Shown: positions 59,827 through 64,000 of the stretch, in pieces | How the letters are laid out: every line of letters starts with the position of its first letter | Numbering within the stretch: the first letter of the stretch is position 1 | Source of the DNA: Cacajao melanocephalus | Taxonomy: Eukaryota > Chordata > Mammalia > Primates > Pitheciidae | Length of the DNA stretch: 64,000 nt | Assembly (NCBI GenBank): GCA_963573385.1 | Contig: CAUYLG010026801.1 | Location: 1 to 64,000, forward strand | Direction of reading: 5' to 3' | Made by a program: the position numbers and the translations under genes | Notes under the pieces: generated by a model | What the model was told of the DNA's origin: nothing | What the model saw: the letters and a program-made list of their open reading frames with translations, nothing else | Database searches by the model: none

Positions 59827-60139
59827 CATCACCTGGACAGGCATGATGGCTCACACCTCTAGTCCCTGCACCTTGGGAGGTCATGGCGGGTGGATCACCT
59901 GAGGTTGGGAGTTCAAGATCAGCCTGACCAACATGGTGAAACCCAGTCTCTACTAAAAATACAAAACCAGCCTGGCATGGTGGCACATGCTTGTAATCCC
60001 AGCTACTCCAGAGGCTGAGGCAAGAGAATCGCTTGAACCCAGGAGGGGGAGGTTGCAGTGAGCCGAGATCGCACCACTGCACTACAGCCTGGGCAACAAG
60101 AGCAGAACTCCATCTCAAAAAAAAAAAAAACCCATCACC
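59827..60139 (+). mobile_element. AluS-like dimer, sense
   Basis: Body 59834-60132: 'tggacaggcatgatggctca', 'ggcgggtggatcacctgagg', 'ctctactaaaaatacaaaac', 'aatcgcttgaacccaggagg' and 'gcactacagcctgggcaaca', with an A tail. A short repeat 'catcacc' at 59827-59833 and 60133-60139 may be the target duplication. The 99-codon minus frame is Alu. Confidence 0.95.
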
Positions 60140-60290
60140 CTGTTCACCTTGGACTTAGGTTAGGAGCTGGAACATTCTTATGAAATAAAGAAAACTCCTA
60201 TTTTCAGGCCCTAATGCACACAAATTAATCACATCGTAAATATTTTTTTCTAATGTTCCACTTGGGGAATATTTTAAAAACCCAAGTGGT

Positions 60291-60334
60291 ATATTATATA
60301 TATATACCTATCTATATGCATACACACATATATT
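60291..60334. repeat. TA-rich microsatellite
   Basis: Imperfect TATA run with CTAT and CACA interruptions, between two Alus. Confidence 0.8.
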
Positions 60335-60367
60335 AGGGGGAGAAAAAACAAAAATAATTTACATTTA

Positions 60368-60682
<315 letters not shown>

Positions 60683-62544
60683 ATTAGGATAAAAATCCAC
60701 CTTCATGTGCCTTAGCACATTCATAGTAGCATGTAAACTTTTAAACCCAGAGGTATAAGAGAAAAACTATGTAATTTCCTTCAGTGATACTTTTTAAGTA
60801 TCAAAATCTTTTATGGGTATTGAATAATATAAAGCTATAATACTTGTCATGTAAGTATTCATTCAAGTATTTAAATATTCCTTTTACTTTCATTTATTAA
60901 GTATTTACTGAGTACTTGGTGCTCAGGCACTGTTATAGAGGCAACTATGAGTGGTTCTTGCAGAATTCCACTTAATCTCTTCAACAAGGCTTACAGTTAG
61001 TGCAAAATATTCTTCCTTCTCTCCTAGTACTTGTATAGTACAGCAATATCACATAAGCAGTTGTCACTTTGCTTTGTGAGTTTGAAGCTTGACTATGTCT
61101 GTATTGGGAAACTTATGGATGAGTTGTATACTCAATGACAAGAAATGTAAAGGAAAAGTGAAACTCTTAAAAAGAAATATATTTTTTTAATTTCTCATAA
61201 AGAAAGAAAAATAAAGTTGACAGAAATGCCAAATTATAATATGTATGTATTTATATAATGAAAACATTTGCATTTAATCATATACTTTGTTTGAATGGTC
61301 TTGTTTAACTTCAGTTTTCTCATACATAGTTTCACTGGTGTTCTAATATCTACCAAGAGAAATCTCATATATTCAGATTTGTAAGCTCAAAGTACTGAAT
61401 AAAAACATACCATAATCCCATAGGATTCACAATCAACAGATGACAGATAAAACTAGACACTTTGATACTGGTGTCATGCTGATGATTCTCTTCCTATGAC
61501 TCCACATATGATATATTATAACTGCCTAGATTGACTTATTTAACCTCTTTTCAGATAGTTGTTTATTGACTGAAATCTACATGTTATTTTTCCTTGCAGG
61601 GATTTGGCTGGTAACATGCCAGCTGTATGTTTTAATGTTTTGAATTTTCCCCCTGCTTTCTTGATGGATAGTCTGTTTCTGACTTTTTTTCCCTTTGCAA
61701 TCAGTTTGACACTAAAGGAGTATCTGCATTTTGTTTTCTAATGTGGGGATCCTTCTTCAGGGATTCAGTCCTTCCCAGCCCATATTTTGCTTGTTTAGCA
61801 ATTCAGACATAAATATTGTTGGGATTGCTATGGATCTGATAAAGCTTTACTTGAACAGTGAATTCAATAATAATGTTGACTCTTCATGTACTCCAGCTTC
61901 TATTTAATGGCAGCTTGTCAATGGTTGGTAGGAAGAGACAGATGGTTGGATGTATTGGTATAAGTCACACATAATATAGCATAGCTAAGCTCGGATAAGT
62001 ATCACATAAACTATTAAAAGCTTTTATTGTTGTGTTGTTTATTTTGTTTTCTTTTTCATAGATAGATTCTGCTTGTAAGCAGTTTTTGTAGGAAAAAAAG
62101 AAATATATACTACAGAAACACAGACTCAAAAGAAAACCATAATGTAACGTGATAACATGCTCATTCTGAAATGTAAAATATAATGAAAATTCAAACGCTT
62201 ACTTGCAGGAAATGTACAAAATTCATCAAGTCCGTCAAACATAAAACAATTTTATGGCTAAAGAATTCTTAGTTTTGTGAATGAATGAGTGTATTCAATA
62301 AAGAAAATTATTAGATAGAAATTGCTTTATCCAGATTCATCTAGACAGTTTCCTCTCCCAGTAAACTGCAGTACAGCCAAAAGACTTTGCTCATTGTCGG
62401 TGGAGTGTGCTTGGTACTCCCCTCTGCTGCCCCTGAAGTTTAGGCTTTCTGGGAGTCTCTTGCAACTTCTTTTCTGCCATCCAGGTAATCCCCATCCCTG
62501 TCAACTCTGAAGTTAACAACATAGACTGAGGTTATTCCTTCTCT
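60683..62544. other. Mostly unique sequence
   Basis: Apart from the L2 fragment at 60870-60965 nothing was recognised. 62330-62515 is less AT-rich and repeat-free, with a 62-codon frame lacking motifs. Confidence 0.5.
60870..60965 (-). mobile_element. L2 3'-end fragment, antisense
   Basis: 'tcatttattaagtatttact', 'gagtacttggtgctcaggca' and 'ctgttatagaggcaactatg' match the reversed L2 3' terminus. Confidence 0.55.
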
Positions 62545-63185
62545 CCTTAAGCATTTACTGAGCACTTACTAAGGGCAAGGCAGTGGTCAGGACCTAAGCA
62601 CACATCAAGGAAAGACTATAGTGCCTTCCCTCATTAGCCCTACAGTCTTGTGGGAGATGCATAAAAAGCAAATATTAGATTGAAATATGTAGGATAGGTA
62701 GATTTTTGTTTGTTTGTTTGTTTTTTAAGGGCAACTGCCGGAAAGTGTTAAGAAGAATCTCATGGGCAACTATTTGAACTGGCATTTTAAGAAGGAAGGG
62801 AAGATTCTCATGAGAACTTTGTGAGGGAGGACATTTCAGGCAATGGAAGAAGAAAACGTGAGAAAATAGTAACATGATTAAAAGTGCTGTTCAAGGAGCT
62901 GCAATTATCTTAGTTTTACTTGAGAGAATGTGAGAACCAAGTAGGACAGGTGGTGATAGTGGTTACAAGACTGGGTATTTGTGAAATTATGAGATTAGAA
63001 ATGGTCTTATTTGTCAAATAAGTAAGAATTGCATCATGGTTTTGAGTTGTGAATGTGACATGATCATATTTAAATTTCAGAAAGAAAATGTAATCATCAG
63101 TATGCAAGATTGCATTATTGAGAATAGAGGCAGAGAGACTAGAATAGGGCATTGCAATGAAATCAATATTGAGATGATCCATAAT
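62545..63185 (-). mobile_element. Long L2 3' region, antisense
   Basis: 'catttactgagcacttacta', 'cctacagtcttgtgggagat', 'gacatttcaggcaatggaag', 'gtgacatgatcatatttaaa', 'aggcagagagactagaatag' and 'ggcattgcaatgaaatcaat' run in reversed L2 order over about 640 bp. A small (TTTG)n tract at 62706-62724 interrupts it. Confidence 0.75.
62706..62724. repeat. (TTTG)n microsatellite
   Basis: About four to five TTTG units inside the L2. Confidence 0.85.
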
Positions 63186-63329
63186 TTTTTTGTTGGTTTC
63201 TTTCTGGGAGCCTCCTCAGAGAATTTTTCAACTTAGTAACTCATTATTGGCTATCCTTTGTAGTATATCTTAAGTCATATTTTTTTATATTTCTTTTGAA
63301 ATGCAATATTAATCAGTTAATTTACCCAC

Positions 63330-63456
63330 CTATGACTCTTTGGTAACTAAATTGCAAGTTCATGTACAACTCTGATGATATTTACTTCAGATAGCTTTTA
63401 GTATCCCAAATATAATTTGCACATAATTAGCAATTAATATTTGCTGAATGAATTTG
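63330..63456 (+). mobile_element. L2/MIR 3'-end fragment, sense
   Basis: 'aactaaattgcaagttcatg', 'agtatcccaaatataatttg' and 'cacataattagcaattaata' plus 'tttgctgaatgaat' resemble the L2 3' terminus. Confidence 0.5.
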
Positions 63457-64000
63457 TGAGCCATTTCAGCTATTATAAGATGGTGTCCAAGAATGGTAAC
63501 ATGGGAAAAATATATTGCATGTTACTAACAGGTGAATTGCTTCCAATGGAACAAAAATTTGTAAAACCAAAAAAATTAACAAAATAACAATAAAGTGTTG
63601 AATTACTTCTGAACAAGGAAAGGCATATACATGTGTCTATGTCCAAATATTTGTTCTTAAGTCCAGCTGAGTTGTGTATCTCTGTATCTTTAATAATGTT
63701 ATTTTCTTTACCTATAATATTGGTTCTAAATTAATACGTACTTTATGGAGTACTTCTCTGAGATTACTGGATGTGTAATTTTTCTCTTTGTACAGCAAAA
63801 AGTTTAAAATTTTCGTCCTGATTTACCACATTGATAAATTCATGTGCACTATTTTAATTACCCATAGACTGTTCATTGCAATGATTTTTTAAAATTCCTG
63901 GAGATTTTATTCCTCTTGGTTTGGAGGAAGTTGTTATAACAGTAACATTTGCATATTGCATTTGGGATATATTTAAGTTCTAAAAATACTAAAATAGTAA
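63457..64000. other. Unique AT-rich sequence to the window end
   Basis: No repeat, RNA gene or coding frame recognised. Confidence 0.5.

Noticed and set aside
60258..60289. 9-bp inverted repeat 'ccacttggg' / 'cccaagtgg' with a 14-base loop
   Set aside because: Perfect 9-bp arms at this spacing are expected by chance many times in 64 kb.

Overview
This is nuclear DNA from a primate, most likely human or another ape or Old World monkey. The evidence is about eleven full or partial Alu elements of J and S type, together with L1 of several ages, L2, MIR, MaLR-type and other ERV LTRs, and hAT and Tigger DNA-transposon fossils. The DNA is AT-rich, CpG is scarce, and no open reading frame is long enough to suggest a gene. 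I found no protein-coding gene, convincing exon, tRNA, rRNA, snRNA or CRISPR array. The window reads as intergenic sequence or the inside of a very large intron. Nearly all the open frames are chance frames or lie inside Alu, L1, L2, LTR or simple-repeat DNA.

Layout. 1-5.9 kb: the tail of an L1 ORF2 fragment, two antisense ERV LTRs, an older L1 3' end and one antisense Alu with a perfect 16-bp target-site duplication. 7.5-14.3 kb: a long antisense L2, an Alu abutting an antisense MaLR LTR, and two MER5A-like hAT fragments. 16.5-21.4 kb: MIRs, a hAT MITE-like element, an Alu and a sense MLT1-type LTR. 24-32.3 kb: many MIR and L2 pieces, including a head-to-head MIR pair, an Alu monomer and an AluJ. 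32.3-39.7 kb: an unusually repeat-poor stretch. 39.7-46 kb: a dense cluster with L2, a THE1/MST solo LTR, a Tigger piece, two copies of an unassigned repeat, nested LTRs and a 400-bp TA-rich minisatellite. 46-53.4 kb: mostly unique sequence, with one very short L1, one perfect 19-bp hairpin and two Alus. 53.4-64 kb: an L1 with an internal inversion, a local 320-bp duplication inserted inside an older Alu insertion, three same-strand Alus and a long antisense L2.

The most interesting structures come from genome rearrangement, not from genes. The first is the nested duplication at 53927-54405, with two layers of flanking direct repeats and a probable parent copy at 55856-56157. The second is the perfect hairpin at 50701-50758. 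The third is the unassigned repeat pair at 39683-39872 and 43034-43219. Family names were assigned by eye from remembered consensus features. They are firm for Alu, L1, THE1/MST and most L2 and MIR calls, and softer for the ERV LTR subfamilies. No alignment or database search was run.
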